Shown here one piece after another: positions 52,092 to 61,094 of a stretch of DNA of 64,000 nucleotides. Source of the DNA: Membranihabitans marinus (lineage in GTDB: Bacteria > Bacteroidota > Bacteroidia > Chitinophagales > Saprospiraceae); contig NZ_JAJQYA010000004.1 in the NCBI RefSeq assembly GCF_021729155.1, positions 124,001 to 188,000 of the forward strand. Reading direction: 5' to 3'. Positions within the stretch are counted from its first letter, which is position 1, and every line of letters starts with the position of its first letter. A program made the translations under genes and the position numbers. Below the pieces are notes generated by a model. It saw only the letters and a program-made list of their open reading frames with translations. It was not told the origin of the DNA and made no database searches.

Positions 52092-53900
52092 ATGACAAAA
52101 GTAAGAAATATCGCTATCATAGCGCACGTTGATCATGGAAAAACCACCTTGGTAGATAAGATTTTGTATCATACAGAACAAATGAATGATCAAAAGAAAT
52201 TGGAAGGTGATTTGATCCTTGATAACAACGACCTTGAACGGGAACGAGGTATAACCATCGTATCCAAGAATGTTTCCGTTCAGTACAAGGGAATTAAAAT
52301 CAACATCATCGACACCCCTGGTCACGCCGACTTTGGAGGTGAAGTAGAAAGGGTGTTGAACATGGCGGATGGCGTATTATTGCTGGTTGATGCCTTTGAA
52401 GGGCCCATGCCTCAAACAAGATACGTATTGGGCAAAGCCATAGCATTGGGTAAAAAACCTATCTTAGTTATCAACAAAGTCGACAAAGAAAACTGTCGTC
52501 CAGAGGAAGTAATGGAAGATGTTTTCGATCTTATGTTCCACTTAGATGCCAACGAAGATCAACTGGATTTTGAGACCGTATACGGATCTGCTAAAAATGG
52601 TTGGATGGGTGCTGATTGGCAAAAACCTGCAGATGATGTGAGTTATCTATTGGACACAGTAATCAATACCATTCCAGAACCACAAGAAAATCAAGGGACG
52701 GTACAATTGCAAATCACTTCTATTGATTACTCTAACTACATTGGTCGAATAGCCATAGGTAGAGTAACCAGAGGAACCATTCAACCCAACTCACCAGTAA
52801 CTTTGGTAAAAAGAGACGGTTCAATGGTAAAATCAAGAGTCAAAGATGTATTTACCTTTACCGGAATGGCCAAAGAAAAAGCTAGCTCTGTATCTAGTGG
52901 CGATATCTGTGCTATTAGTGGTATAGAAAACTTTGATATTGGAGATACTATTGCGGACTTTGAAAATCCCGAAGGTCTTCCTCCCATTTCTATTGACGAA
53001 CCTACCATGAGTATGTTGTTCACTGTTAACGACTCTCCTTTCTTCGGTAAAGAAGGCAAATTTGTAACTTCTCGTCACCTTAGAGATCGATTATACAGTG
53101 AAACTGAAAAAAACCTTGCGTTAAAAATTGAAGAGACTAGTTCACCGGATTCATTTAAAGTATATGGTAGAGGGGTAATGCACCTGAGTGTATTAATCGA
53201 AACCATGAGACGTGAAGGATACGAACTTCAAGTAGGGAAACCCATTGTATTGATCAAAGAAATAGACGGTGCCAAGCACGAACCTATTGAATCTTTGTCC
53301 ATAGACTCTCCACAAGATGTTAGTGGTAAAATTATAGAGTTAATCAGTCAACGGAAGGGCGATATGCTCAAAATGGAGCCCAAAGGAGATTTGATGCACT
53401 TAGAATTTGAAATACCTTCAAGAGGTATCATCGGATTGAGAACTCTTGTAATGAATGTTTCTGCCGGAGAAGCGATAATGGCTCACAGATTTGTGCGTTA
53501 TGAAAAATTCAAAGGCGAAATTCCATCTCGAAACAAAGGAACTTTAATAGTTTTGGAAGCGGGAACAACCATACCTTATGCCATGGATAAACTTCAGGAT
53601 AGAGGTCGATTCTTTGTAGGGCCTGGTATTGATGTTTATCAAGGTCAAATCGTTGGGGAACACAATAGAGACAACGATTTGGTAGTCAATGTAACCAAAA
53701 CTAAAAAATTATCTAATATGCGTTCTTCAGGAGCTGATGACAAGGTAAAACTTGCTCCTCCTATCGATCTGTCGTTAGAACAATTTATGGAATATATCGA
53801 AGATGATGAATACTTGGAAATCACTCCTGAAAGCCTGCGTATTCGAAAAATCTTTTTAAAAGAACACGAACGAAAGAAAGCCAGTAACAAGGCTTTGTAA
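52092..53900 (+). CDS. typA: Translational GTPase TypA/BipA
   Basis: Ribosome-associated GTPase of the EF-G family involved in subunit assembly and stress adaptation. 602 aa from the ATG at 52092, normal for the family. GTPase boxes: IAHVDHGKTTLVDKIL (G1), RERGITI (G2), IIDTPGHADFGGEVERVL (G3), LVINKVDK (G4) and GSAKNGW (G5). Domain 2 and the EF-G-like C-terminal domains follow, with the TypA-specific end (NMRSSGADDKVKLAPP, EYLEITPESLRIRK). An upstream in-frame GTG lies inside the promoter and is discarded. A strong terminator closes the gene. Confidence 0.97.
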   Translation: MTKVRNIAIIAHVDHGKTTLVDKILYHTEQMNDQKKLEGDLILDNNDLERERGITIVSKNVSVQYKGIKINIIDTPGHADFGGEVERVLNMADGVLLLVDAFEGPMPQTRYVLGKAIALGKKPILVINKVDKENCRPEEVMEDVFDLMFHLDANEDQLDFETVYGSAKNGWMGADWQKPADDVSYLLDTVINTIPEPQENQGTVQLQITSIDYSNYIGRIAIGRVTRGTIQPNSPVTLVKRDGSMVKSRVKDVFTFTGMAKEKASSVSSGDICAISGIENFDIGDTIADFENPEGLPPISIDEPTMSMLFTVNDSPFFGKEGKFVTSRHLRDRLYSETEKNLALKIEETSSPDSFKVYGRGVMHLSVLIETMRREGYELQVGKPIVLIKEIDGAKHEPIESLSIDSPQDVSGKIIELISQRKGDMLKMEPKGDLMHLEFEIPSRGIIGLRTLVMNVSAGEAIMAHRFVRYEKFKGEIPSRNKGTLIVLEAGTTIPYAMDKLQDRGRFFVGPGIDVYQGQIVGEHNRDNDLVVNVTKTKKLSNMRSSGADDKVKLAPPIDLSLEQFMEYIEDDEYLEITPESLRIRKIFLKEHERKKASNKAL

Positions 53901-53943
53901 TTCAATATATACTTGCAATATTGTGAGTATTATAAAGTAAACT

Positions 53944-53981
53944 AACTGATAATCTATCTCTATAGGTTATCAGTTTTTTTT
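53944..53981 (+). terminator. Terminator of typA
   Basis: AACTGATAA (53944-53952) pairs with TTATCAGTT (53967-53975), with an inner CTAT/ATAG stem, followed by a run of T. Confidence 0.9.
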
Positions 53982-54262
53982 AGACCTAGACGACAAAAAA
54001 AGACGGTAATAACCTAAGTATAATAATGGATATTCAAGTCAAACCGCTAAGTTTCAACAGAGCCAATTCTCCTTACATACCTCAATGAATATTCAAATAT
54101 TCGAGCTGTTTTTCCATCTTTTATAGGAGAAATACCATCTCAAATCTATGGTCTTATGTTAATTTTAATATAAAATATCAGCCCATACACCACCACAGTA
54201 GCTATTGGCGTTTTAACATCTAAAAAATATGAAAAACATCTACACATTAAATTTATTTGTAA

Positions 54263-54270
54263 TATATTTG
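54263..54270 (+). promoter_or_regulatory. Promoter -7 element for the 63-aa gene
   Basis: TATATTTG fits TAnnTTTG and lies 18 nt upstream of the ATG at 54289; it supports that short frame as a real gene. Confidence 0.45.
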
Positions 54271-54288
54271 TAATTAAATATCAGTAAA

Positions 54289-54480
54289 ATGTTTAGATTA
54301 AATAGAAAAAATAAAACCAGAACTTATGCGCTAGAAAGCAATGGCAGCAAGGTTCAGATACCATTATCCTTCGAAGGGAAATCTATAGTTTTAAATGAAA
54401 AAAGACTACCTAAGGGTGAATATCAATGGGTAACTGAAAAGGAAAACAAACAGACCGTACTACCTATTATGGTATTGTAA
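54289..54480 (+). CDS. Small hypothetical protein, 63 aa
   Basis: I do not recognise this protein. It is basic at the N-terminus (MFRLNRKNKTRTYALESNGS) and then alternates short hydrophobic and charged stretches (VQIPLSFEGKSIVLNEKRLP, GEYQWVTEKENKQ), compatible with a small beta-sheet domain; there is no signal peptide or membrane helix. Support for it being a gene: a TAnnTTTG element at the right distance upstream, an ATG start, and a stop codon that abuts the stop of the convergent gene, with no competing frame. The short length leaves chance as a possibility. Confidence 0.5.
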   Translation: MFRLNRKNKTRTYALESNGSKVQIPLSFEGKSIVLNEKRLPKGEYQWVTEKENKQTVLPIMVL

Positions 54481-55902
54481 TCAATTGAGATAATCGATCA
54501 ACAGTAATTTCAATATTTTCCCTCTCAGACTAGGGATCAATACTTGATGCGAAGATATTTGCATCCCGTTTCGAACTTGAAGGCGCAGTTTTTGAAAATC
54601 AGTACTCAATAAATTGGTTCTCAAAGATGCGCCATCCGGTCGAATGATATATTCACTAACCGTATTCTCATTTCGAATTTCGTCGTTGTATATAAAGCGC
54701 AGGTGATTGGGATTTTTAAAGACAAAATAAGAAGAATAAGCTCCTTCATCGTCATTGGAGAACTGTCTTTTAGCCAATAATTTTTGCCAGACTTTATCCC
54801 CATCAGCTGAGAGATAGAACAGCATTATATTCTCATAATGGTAGTCTACTGTATATCTATTGCCATAATAATCGATTCTACTTCCAGAAGAAATGCGTTC
54901 CATTTTCTTAACCTCTTCTAATACCAAAATAGCGGCTCCATCATCCATAAAGATTAAATCTTGTACTTGGACATTTTCGAGATAATTCCGCTTATTTTTT
55001 TGAACGTTGTTGTAAAAATCACTAAGTAATTTATCTTGAAAAGTAAAGGTTAGGAATTCATACTCGTTAAGGTTTTTTGGATCCTGTTTGATTTGAAATA
55101 ACAATTCTGCTCTATCAAGATTTTTTTCTGAACCTAAGCCAGAAATGATAAACATATTATTGACATTGTCGTATGAAAAATAAGCGTCATAGGTCAATAA
55201 ATTAGCCATGGGAATAGTAGCTTCAGTCCTATCCCCCACATCGCGAATTTTTATTATTTTAAATTGATGTTTTTCTCTTTTAAAATAGTAATTATCAAAT
55301 TCAAAAACCAAATACAATATACCTGAATTACTGAGTACTGATTTTCGATATTCTTCATAGAATTTATATCCTTCAAGTTGAATTTCATCGGAATATACCA
55401 ATTCCTTATAGATGATATCGTATACGAAATAACCGATTAAATCGCCACTTTGAATAATAAGAACCCCCATTTTAGTTTTGTCCTCGGAAAATGTATATCG
55501 ATATTTATAATTTTGAAATTGTTTTTCCATTCGAATGATGGTATCGGGAACACCTCTTTCAAGCGATTTGTTATAGGGCATATTGATCACATAGGAAAAA
55601 TCCTTATCGACGGTTGAATACAATATATTGAAATGCTCCTTATCTGGATATATGTGGATAATTCTCGACTTTTTGTCTTCTAATTCAAATTCTTGATTAG
55701 AGGTTAAGAACAATTCATTATTAAAGTTGTGAATTGAAAATTTGAAATCAGAATAACTAGCTACTAAATAATTATCCCCATACTGCCCCAACAATTCATA
55801 TGTTAAGTCAGTTCTAATATCCATGGATTCTGAAACCAAAATATTTTGGCCAAATCCAAAGGACAGAAAACAGGAAAACGCAAGCAGTGCCAAATATTTC
55901 AT
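54481..55902 (-). CDS. Large exported protein of unknown function
   Basis: A 473-aa protein with a signal peptide (MKYLALLAFSCFLSFGFGQ; the ATG at 55902 is chosen over one 12 codons upstream because it opens the signal sequence). The mature protein is a long series of short beta-strands rich in Tyr, Phe and Asp, for example YGDNYLVASYSDFKFSIHNF and GILYLVFEFDNYYF, suggestive of a beta-propeller, but no named repeat is evident. It probably resides in the periplasm or on the outer membrane. It is divergent from ftcD with about 65 nt between starts. No T9SS sorting domain is seen at the C-terminus. Confidence 0.7.
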   Translation of the reverse strand: MKYLALLAFSCFLSFGFGQNILVSESMDIRTDLTYELLGQYGDNYLVASYSDFKFSIHNFNNELFLTSNQEFELEDKKSRIIHIYPDKEHFNILYSTVDKDFSYVINMPYNKSLERGVPDTIIRMEKQFQNYKYRYTFSEDKTKMGVLIIQSGDLIGYFVYDIIYKELVYSDEIQLEGYKFYEEYRKSVLSNSGILYLVFEFDNYYFKREKHQFKIIKIRDVGDRTEATIPMANLLTYDAYFSYDNVNNMFIISGLGSEKNLDRAELLFQIKQDPKNLNEYEFLTFTFQDKLLSDFYNNVQKNKRNYLENVQVQDLIFMDDGAAILVLEEVKKMERISSGSRIDYYGNRYTVDYHYENIMLFYLSADGDKVWQKLLAKRQFSNDDEGAYSSYFVFKNPNHLRFIYNDEIRNENTVSEYIIRPDGASLRTNLLSTDFQKLRLQVRNGMQISSHQVLIPSLRGKILKLLLIDYLN

Positions 55903-55967
55903 GTTACAAAATAAAAAGTATTTTTTAAAAAGAACCATTTTTTAAAAATCAATTAGATATTTGTTGT

Positions 55968-56936
55968 ATGATGAATGAATGGATAGAATGGATTCCCAAT
56001 ATTTCTGTAGGGCAAGACAATGATCTACTAAACAAAGTAGATCAAGCCTTTCACACAATCGCCGATCTCTACGTATTGCACAAAGATGTAGGTGTTGATG
56101 CCAATCGAACGGTGTACACCGTGGTAGGTAATCGCGATAGTTTGAGAAATGGATTGATGGCATTGCTATCACTATTGGAAAGAGATCAGTCCATGGAGCA
56201 TCATGAAGGCCAGCATCCTAGGATAGGGGCTTTGGATGTATGTCCCTATGTAGCCATGGATGTCAGGGATGAGTCAGAAGTAGTCGATTGGAGTAGAACC
56301 TTGGCCGCAGAAGTTTCTAAAATATTCAAATTGCCCATATATCTATATGAAAAATCCAGCCTGATCACTCAAAGAAATAATTTAGCTCAAATAAGAAAAG
56401 GCGAATATGAATCTCTTGCCCAGAAAATGAAAGAAGAAGAATGGCTGCCCGATTATGGCAATCAATTTAATCCCATTCTAGGTGCTACAGTTTTAGGGGT
56501 GAGAAATTTTCTAATTGCCTACAATGTCAACATTGAAACCAGTGATCTTTCCGTAGCCAAATCAATAGCCAAAAAAATGCGTTCAGCAGGGCCAAGTAAT
56601 CGACCGTATGCATTAAAGGGATTAAAAGCCATCGGTTGGTATATGGAAGAATACCAATGCTGCCAAATCAGTACCAATATTGTAGATATTGATCAAACCG
56701 ATATCTATGAAGTATTTGAACAAACCAAAAAATGCGGACAAGAATGGAATGTTGAAGTTTTGTCATCGGAGTTAATCGGCTTATTACCTTTGCGATGTTT
56801 GGAAGAAATTGAAAAAAAATGGGGGATTTTAATAGCAGATCAAGCCGAGCATTTGGGTTTATCATTTTGCGGTATAGAAGATCTGAGAAAGCGAACCATT
56901 GAATATCGTTTGCCACAGGCTTCTTTAAATTCCTAA
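55968..56936 (+). CDS. ftcD: Glutamate formimidoyltransferase
   Basis: Transfers the formimino group from formiminoglutamate to tetrahydrofolate in histidine degradation. The 322-aa protein covers the formiminotransferase N- and C-subdomains only, without the cyclodeaminase half of the mammalian enzyme. Landmarks: WIPNISVGQDNDLL at the start, TVVGNRDSLRNGLMALL, HEGQHPRIGALDVCPYV with the conserved His, and LGATVLGVRNFLIAYNVNIE. Two ATG codons stand in tandem (55968 and 55971). mce and a TauE-type permease follow at 12 nt and with a 4-nt overlap, so the three form an operon. No other hut genes are seen here. Confidence 0.94.
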   Translation: MMNEWIEWIPNISVGQDNDLLNKVDQAFHTIADLYVLHKDVGVDANRTVYTVVGNRDSLRNGLMALLSLLERDQSMEHHEGQHPRIGALDVCPYVAMDVRDESEVVDWSRTLAAEVSKIFKLPIYLYEKSSLITQRNNLAQIRKGEYESLAQKMKEEEWLPDYGNQFNPILGATVLGVRNFLIAYNVNIETSDLSVAKSIAKKMRSAGPSNRPYALKGLKAIGWYMEEYQCCQISTNIVDIDQTDIYEVFEQTKKCGQEWNVEVLSSELIGLLPLRCLEEIEKKWGILIADQAEHLGLSFCGIEDLRKRTIEYRLPQASLNS

Positions 56937-56948
56937 AACCATGAAACT

Positions 56949-57344
56949 ATGAAATTAGAACACATTGGCATCGCCGTCAAAGATCTCGAAGAAAGCGAGA
57001 AACTATTTGCCAGTTTATTTAATTCTCCTGTCTACAAGAGAGAATATGTAGATACAGAAAAGGTAGAAACCGCTTTTATCCAAATTGAGAATACAAAAAT
57101 TGAATTATTATCGGCGACCGAGGGGCCCATTGCAAAATTTATTGATCGCAAAGGTCCAGGCATCCATCATTTAGCTTTTCAAGTGGACCATCTTGAATCA
57201 GAAATCAAACGCCTTCAAGCGCAAGGATTTGAATTTGTATCGGAAACCATAAAGGAAGGAGCAGACAATAAAAGAGTGGTCTTTCTTCACCCGAGATCCT
57301 CAGGCAAGGTATTGATAGAGTTAGTAGAAGATATGGGCCAATGA
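56949..57344 (+). CDS. mce: Methylmalonyl-CoA epimerase
   Basis: Interconverts R- and S-methylmalonyl-CoA, between propionyl-CoA carboxylase and methylmalonyl-CoA mutase. 131 aa, typical. It is a VOC-fold protein with both metal-ligand modules: KLEHIGIAVKDLEESEKLFA (first His) and GPGIHHLAFQVDHLESEIKR, with RSSGKVLIELVED near the end carrying the Glu. The combination with FDKTKIELLSAT-type sequence is diagnostic for the epimerase rather than a generic glyoxalase. Second gene of the ftcD-mce-tauE unit; its stop overlaps the next ATG by 4 nt (ATGA). Confidence 0.95.
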   Translation: MKLEHIGIAVKDLEESEKLFASLFNSPVYKREYVDTEKVETAFIQIENTKIELLSATEGPIAKFIDRKGPGIHHLAFQVDHLESEIKRLQAQGFEFVSETIKEGADNKRVVFLHPRSSGKVLIELVEDMGQ

Positions 57345-58105
57345 CATTATTAGATATTTTTGTAGGAGGTATTGCGGGATTGATTGCAGGAGGGATTAAT
57401 ACATTGGCTGGTAATGGTTCGGCCTTAACCTTGGCGGTACTCATGGAGTTTTTTGGCCTTCCATCGAATATAGCCAACGCGACCAATAGAATTGGTGTAT
57501 TAGCTCAGACAACGGCATCGACCTATGGGTTTTATCGCAGCAAAAAACTATCCATCCAAGGGAATCAACGATTACTTATATGCACTATTTTGGGTTCCTT
57601 CTTAGGGATCTATCTCGCTGTTATTATATCGGCTGAGGGTTTTAAAACTGTGTATAAATATTTATTAGTCCTTATGTTATTCATACTTTTTATCAAACCT
57701 AAGCGATGGATCAACCCAAGCGAAGATTCAGAGGCAAAAAAATTACCCCTGTGGTTAAGCACAATATTCTATATATTACTCGGAGTATATGGTGGATTTA
57801 TTCAAATGGGTATGGGCATATTTGCTTTAGCTATTTTCGTTCTTATAGGTAAAATGAACATTATTAAAGCCAATATACTTAAATCATTCATTATAGCAGT
57901 CTATACACTGATAGCCGTAGCCATCTTTGCCTATAAAGATTTGATTCATTGGCCATTTGGACTAGCATTGGCATTTGGTCAAATGATTGGAGGTTATTAC
58001 ACTGCACAATTTGCCAGTCGTTCTCCTAAAGCCAGTCAAATAGCTTATATTCTTTTGATTATCTGTGTAATAGCTGCGATTGTCAAAGTGTTTAATTTTA
58101 TATAA
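57341..58105 (+). CDS. TauE/SafE family membrane permease
   Basis: A 254-aa inner membrane protein with eight predicted helices in two halves, each beginning with the family pattern (GGIAGLIAGGINTLAGNGSA near the N-terminus; YGGFIQMGMGIFALAIFVLI in the second half). The family exports or imports sulfite, sulfoacetate and other organic anions; substrate here unknown. It overlaps mce by 4 nt, so it is translationally coupled, but a functional connection to methylmalonyl-CoA or folate metabolism is not evident. Confidence 0.92.
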   Translation: MTLLDIFVGGIAGLIAGGINTLAGNGSALTLAVLMEFFGLPSNIANATNRIGVLAQTTASTYGFYRSKKLSIQGNQRLLICTILGSFLGIYLAVIISAEGFKTVYKYLLVLMLFILFIKPKRWINPSEDSEAKKLPLWLSTIFYILLGVYGGFIQMGMGIFALAIFVLIGKMNIIKANILKSFIIAVYTLIAVAIFAYKDLIHWPFGLALAFGQMIGGYYTAQFASRSPKASQIAYILLIICVIAAIVKVFNFI

Positions 58106-58276
58106 TCACCCGACCAAATTTACAAAAAGAGTCTTTCCGATAGCTTCAGAAATATCTTATAGAACGTCTATTTCCAAATTGGAAAGAACTTGAATAACAT
58201 CCTTTTTACAATATGGGATAAAAAACCGTAAACCGTCAAGATGATAAGTTATCATTACTGAAATGAGATACTGAAA

Positions 58277-59341
58277 CTATTCCATTTCCTTTAATCTCTC
58301 AGTGTTCTCATAGAGTCTAAGGCTCTCTATTATCTCCATTATATCACCTTCCATTACCTTGTCTAAGGAATATAGAGTAAGATTAATCCTGTGATCGGTC
58401 AATCTATTTTGGGGATAATTATAGGTGCGAATTTTATCGGATCGGTCTCCAGAACCAACAAGAGATTTACGCTTAGCCGCTAAATCAGATTCATAACTCG
58501 CTTTTTGCTGAGCATATATTTTCTGATATAGTCGTTGGATGGCTATCTCTCTATTTTTAATTTGTGATCGACCGTCTGTACTTTCCGCAACTACCCCAGT
58601 AGGTAAGTGAGTAAATCTAACTCCAGACTCTGTTTTATTTACGTGCTGCCCTCCTGCTCCACTAGATCGAAAAGTATCGACTTTTAAATCTGATTTTTTA
58701 ATATCGACATCTTCCATTTCCAATTTTGGCATGACTACCACAGTGGCTGCAGAAGTGTGAACCCTACCTTGAGACTCTGTTTTGGGAACGCGTTGTACCC
58801 TATGAGCTCCTGACTCAAACTTCATCATACCGTATACATCTTGGCCCTGAATTTCAAATTCAATTTTATTATACCCCCCAGAGCTACCTTCATTGACAAA
58901 AACAATTTCTTGTTTCCATCCCTGATTTTCGAAGAATTTTGAATACATTCTATACAAATCACCAGCAAAAATAGATGCTTCATCGCCACCAGTACCGGAT
59001 CTTATTTCCATTACCACATCTTTTTGGTCGTCGGGATCCTTAGGCAATAGCATAAACTTAATCTCCTCTTCCATTTTAACCAATTGGGCATTAATGGTAT
59101 TCATTTCATCTGAGCCCATCTCACGCAATTCGGCATCATCATCTTCCATCATTTGCTTGGCTACCTCTTTGGCATCCAATATATTAGAATATTCGTGATA
59201 TATGGTTACGAGATCTTTTAAGTCTTTGTATTCCCGGTTGAGTGCTGCATATCTCTTCATATCAGAAATAATTTCTGGATCTGATAACTGCTCCTCTATT
59301 TGATGAAACTTTATTTCTATTTGTCTCAACTTATCTATCAT
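58277..59341 (-). CDS. prfA: Peptide chain release factor 1
   Basis: Reads UAA and UAG stop codons. 354 aa, normal. The tripeptide anticodon PxT is seen as PKT in RVQRVPKTESQGRVHTSAA, which distinguishes RF1 from RF2 (SPF). The catalytic GGQ is in RSSGAGGQHVNKTESGVRFT. The C-terminal segments GDRSDKIRTYNYPQNRLTDH complete the match. It lies downstream of the OmpA gene on the same strand with a terminator between, and it may use a promoter element lying inside that terminator. Confidence 0.97.
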   Translation of the reverse strand: MIDKLRQIEIKFHQIEEQLSDPEIISDMKRYAALNREYKDLKDLVTIYHEYSNILDAKEVAKQMMEDDDAELREMGSDEMNTINAQLVKMEEEIKFMLLPKDPDDQKDVVMEIRSGTGGDEASIFAGDLYRMYSKFFENQGWKQEIVFVNEGSSGGYNKIEFEIQGQDVYGMMKFESGAHRVQRVPKTESQGRVHTSAATVVVMPKLEMEDVDIKKSDLKVDTFRSSGAGGQHVNKTESGVRFTHLPTGVVAESTDGRSQIKNREIAIQRLYQKIYAQQKASYESDLAAKRKSLVGSGDRSDKIRTYNYPQNRLTDHRINLTLYSLDKVMEGDIMEIIESLRLYENTERLKEME

Positions 59342-59386
59342 ACCTTATACATTTAGCACACGAAATTACACCATTTTCTTAAATAA

Positions 59387-59418
59387 GAAAAAGCGGATAC
59401 AAAAGTACCCGCTTTTTC
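59387..59418 (-). terminator. Terminator of the OmpA gene, with embedded promoter-like element
   Basis: On the minus strand AAAAAGCGGGTAC and GTATCCGCTTTTT form a long stem with a TTTT loop and a T-rich tail. The top of the stem and loop read TACTTTTG (complement of 59400-59407), an exact TAnnTTTG that would place a start about 50 nt upstream of prfA. Confidence 0.8.
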
Positions 59419-59440
59419 ATAACGCTTATATCGGTTTATT

Positions 59441-60871
59441 TTATTTGAATTTCACTTCAAACTCTACTCTTCTATTTAAAGATCGACCTGCTGCGGTATT
59501 ATTATTAGCGATAGGACGAGCCTCACCATAGCCTACAAAATCAAGTCTATTGGGATTCGTACCTTTTCTAATTAAATAGTCGTAGCAAGTTTTGGCTCTC
59601 TTCGCTGACAAGTCTACATTGGCATTGGCATCTCCAGTGGCATCGGTATGACCAGAGATTTGAATTCCATAGGTTGGATTGTCTTTCAAAATTTGAACGA
59701 TTTGATCTAAGACCACATAAGATTGAGATTGCAAGGTCGCACTACCCACTTCAAATTGTACTGCTTTTCTCGCAAAGTCCAAGATCTCTTTTACTTCAGC
59801 CTTCACATATGGACAACCATCATTGGCAGGATCTCCTGGTGTACCGGGACATCTATCTATTCCATCGTGGACACCGTCGTTATCGGTATCTGGACATCCT
59901 TCGTTTTCTTTGCTACCGGCCAATTCAGGACATCGATCTTCTTTATCGGACACACCATCACCGTCTTTATCAGGACAACCATTGGTTGATTTTGGTCCAG
60001 GTTCATTGGGACACAAGTCTCTATTGTCAGGGGTACCATCATTATCCTTATCAAAATTAGGACATCCATTATTTTCTGCTGTTCCTGGCAAATTAGGACA
60101 TTCGTCTTCTGGATCGATTACCCCATCGTTGTCACTATCGGGACAACCATTTCCTGTTGCAGAGCCAGCAATATCTGGGCAAAGATCTATATTATCTGGA
60201 ATCATATCACCGTCGGTATCAGGACAGCCATTAAATTCTGGCAAACCAGGTACTTGAGGACAATCATCAATATCATCAGGAACACCATCCTTATCAAAAT
60301 CCACAGGTTTCAATAAAACCTTTTTCTCATCTGTCTTTTTACCGATAAGGTACTTCAAACCCAATCCAATATGGACATTGTTTCTATTATCGGCCAATCC
60401 AAGTCTATATTCCACTTGGGCATTGAGAAAAGCACTGGTACCGACCTGTACATCTACCCCTAATCCAGCTGGAATTTGTAGGCCAAATTGCTCACCTTTG
60501 AATTCATAGACACCATTGGCTCCGGCAGTTACATAGGGGACGAACAATTTACCCCTCTCCCATAATTGAGCTTGAAACAAGACTCCTAAATCACCGGTAA
60601 CATCGTTTTTCAACGGATCATTGAAGTTAGCTATAGCAAATCTAAGAGGCACGTTAACATTTAAAAAGGAATATAAATTCCGAGTATATCCCATTTCTAC
60701 TCCGCTGGTATAGCTTTTAAAATCACCATAGTCTCCGGATATAGGCCCAGTATAATCTAAAAATAAAACTTTAAAATTTACAGCATTCTTTTGCAATGGA
60801 TTTTGTGCATTAGCACGATTCCCTACAAATATTGCCATCATCATAATGAATAAAAGAAAACATCGTTTCAT
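59441..60871 (-). CDS. OmpA family protein with thrombospondin type-3 repeats
   Basis: An outer membrane protein anchored to peptidoglycan. Start at the ATG at 60871 (476 aa), which opens the signal peptide MKRCFLLFIMMMAIFVGNRA. Residues ~30-185 form a short beta-barrel, followed by six tandem thrombospondin type-3-like Asp-rich repeats (DxDxDGxxDxxDxCP...GCP) expected to bind calcium, and a C-terminal OmpA domain (~365-476) with YGIQISGHTDATGD, LSAKRAKTCYDYL and VGYGEARPIANN. This architecture is common in Bacteroidota, where such proteins link the outer membrane to the cell wall. A TACTTTTG promoter element lies 29 nt upstream. Confidence 0.94.
   Translation of the reverse strand: MKRCFLLFIMMMAIFVGNRANAQNPLQKNAVNFKVLFLDYTGPISGDYGDFKSYTSGVEMGYTRNLYSFLNVNVPLRFAIANFNDPLKNDVTGDLGVLFQAQLWERGKLFVPYVTAGANGVYEFKGEQFGLQIPAGLGVDVQVGTSAFLNAQVEYRLGLADNRNNVHIGLGLKYLIGKKTDEKKVLLKPVDFDKDGVPDDIDDCPQVPGLPEFNGCPDTDGDMIPDNIDLCPDIAGSATGNGCPDSDNDGVIDPEDECPNLPGTAENNGCPNFDKDNDGTPDNRDLCPNEPGPKSTNGCPDKDGDGVSDKEDRCPELAGSKENEGCPDTDNDGVHDGIDRCPGTPGDPANDGCPYVKAEVKEILDFARKAVQFEVGSATLQSQSYVVLDQIVQILKDNPTYGIQISGHTDATGDANANVDLSAKRAKTCYDYLIRKGTNPNRLDFVGYGEARPIANNNTAAGRSLNRRVEFEVKFK
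59810..60298 (-). repeat. Six tandem type-3 thrombospondin repeats within the OmpA gene
   Basis: Six units of 26-29 residues, each with an Asp-rich loop, one CP and a closing GCP. The DNA repeats are diverged, so this is a protein-level repeat rather than an unstable DNA tract. The fourth unit is two residues longer (FDKDNDG). Confidence 0.85.
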
Positions 60872-60899
60872 GAAGTACATTTTAATAGTCAAAGTTGGT

Positions 60900-60907
60900 C
60901 AAAAGTA
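60900..60907 (-). promoter_or_regulatory. Promoter -7 element for the OmpA gene
   Basis: Minus-strand TACTTTTG matches TAnnTTTG; the predicted start is about 22 nt before the ATG at 60871. Confidence 0.55.
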
Positions 60908-61094
60908 CGAACAAATTTAATAAATCATATTACATGATCATCTAATATGAAAATTATTAACAATAATCGTGCCTATATTTTCAAGCAGATCTTTTTTTAT
61001 CCATTTAAGGATAAGATTTTCAATAAAATATAAATATTTGTGATCTATAATGTATAGTATCTCCCCTATCGATTGATATCGAGGTAATCAAATT

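Larger units (their letters stand above)
53901..54288. other. Intergenic region after typA
   Basis: It contains the typA terminator (53944-53981), an inverted repeat GAATATT-CA-AATATTC at about 54086-54101, and the promoter element of the small downstream gene (54263-54270). Otherwise nothing is recognised. Confidence 0.45.

Noticed and set aside
59674-60257. Long open frames on the plus strand opposite the OmpA gene
   Set aside because: They are antisense shadows of the Asp/Cys/Pro-rich type-3 repeats and show low-complexity Ser/Pro/Gly or His/Arg translations.
59810-60298. Tandem DNA repeat or CRISPR-like array
   Set aside because: The periodicity is at protein level (thrombospondin type-3 units) with diverged nucleotides and no conserved spacers.
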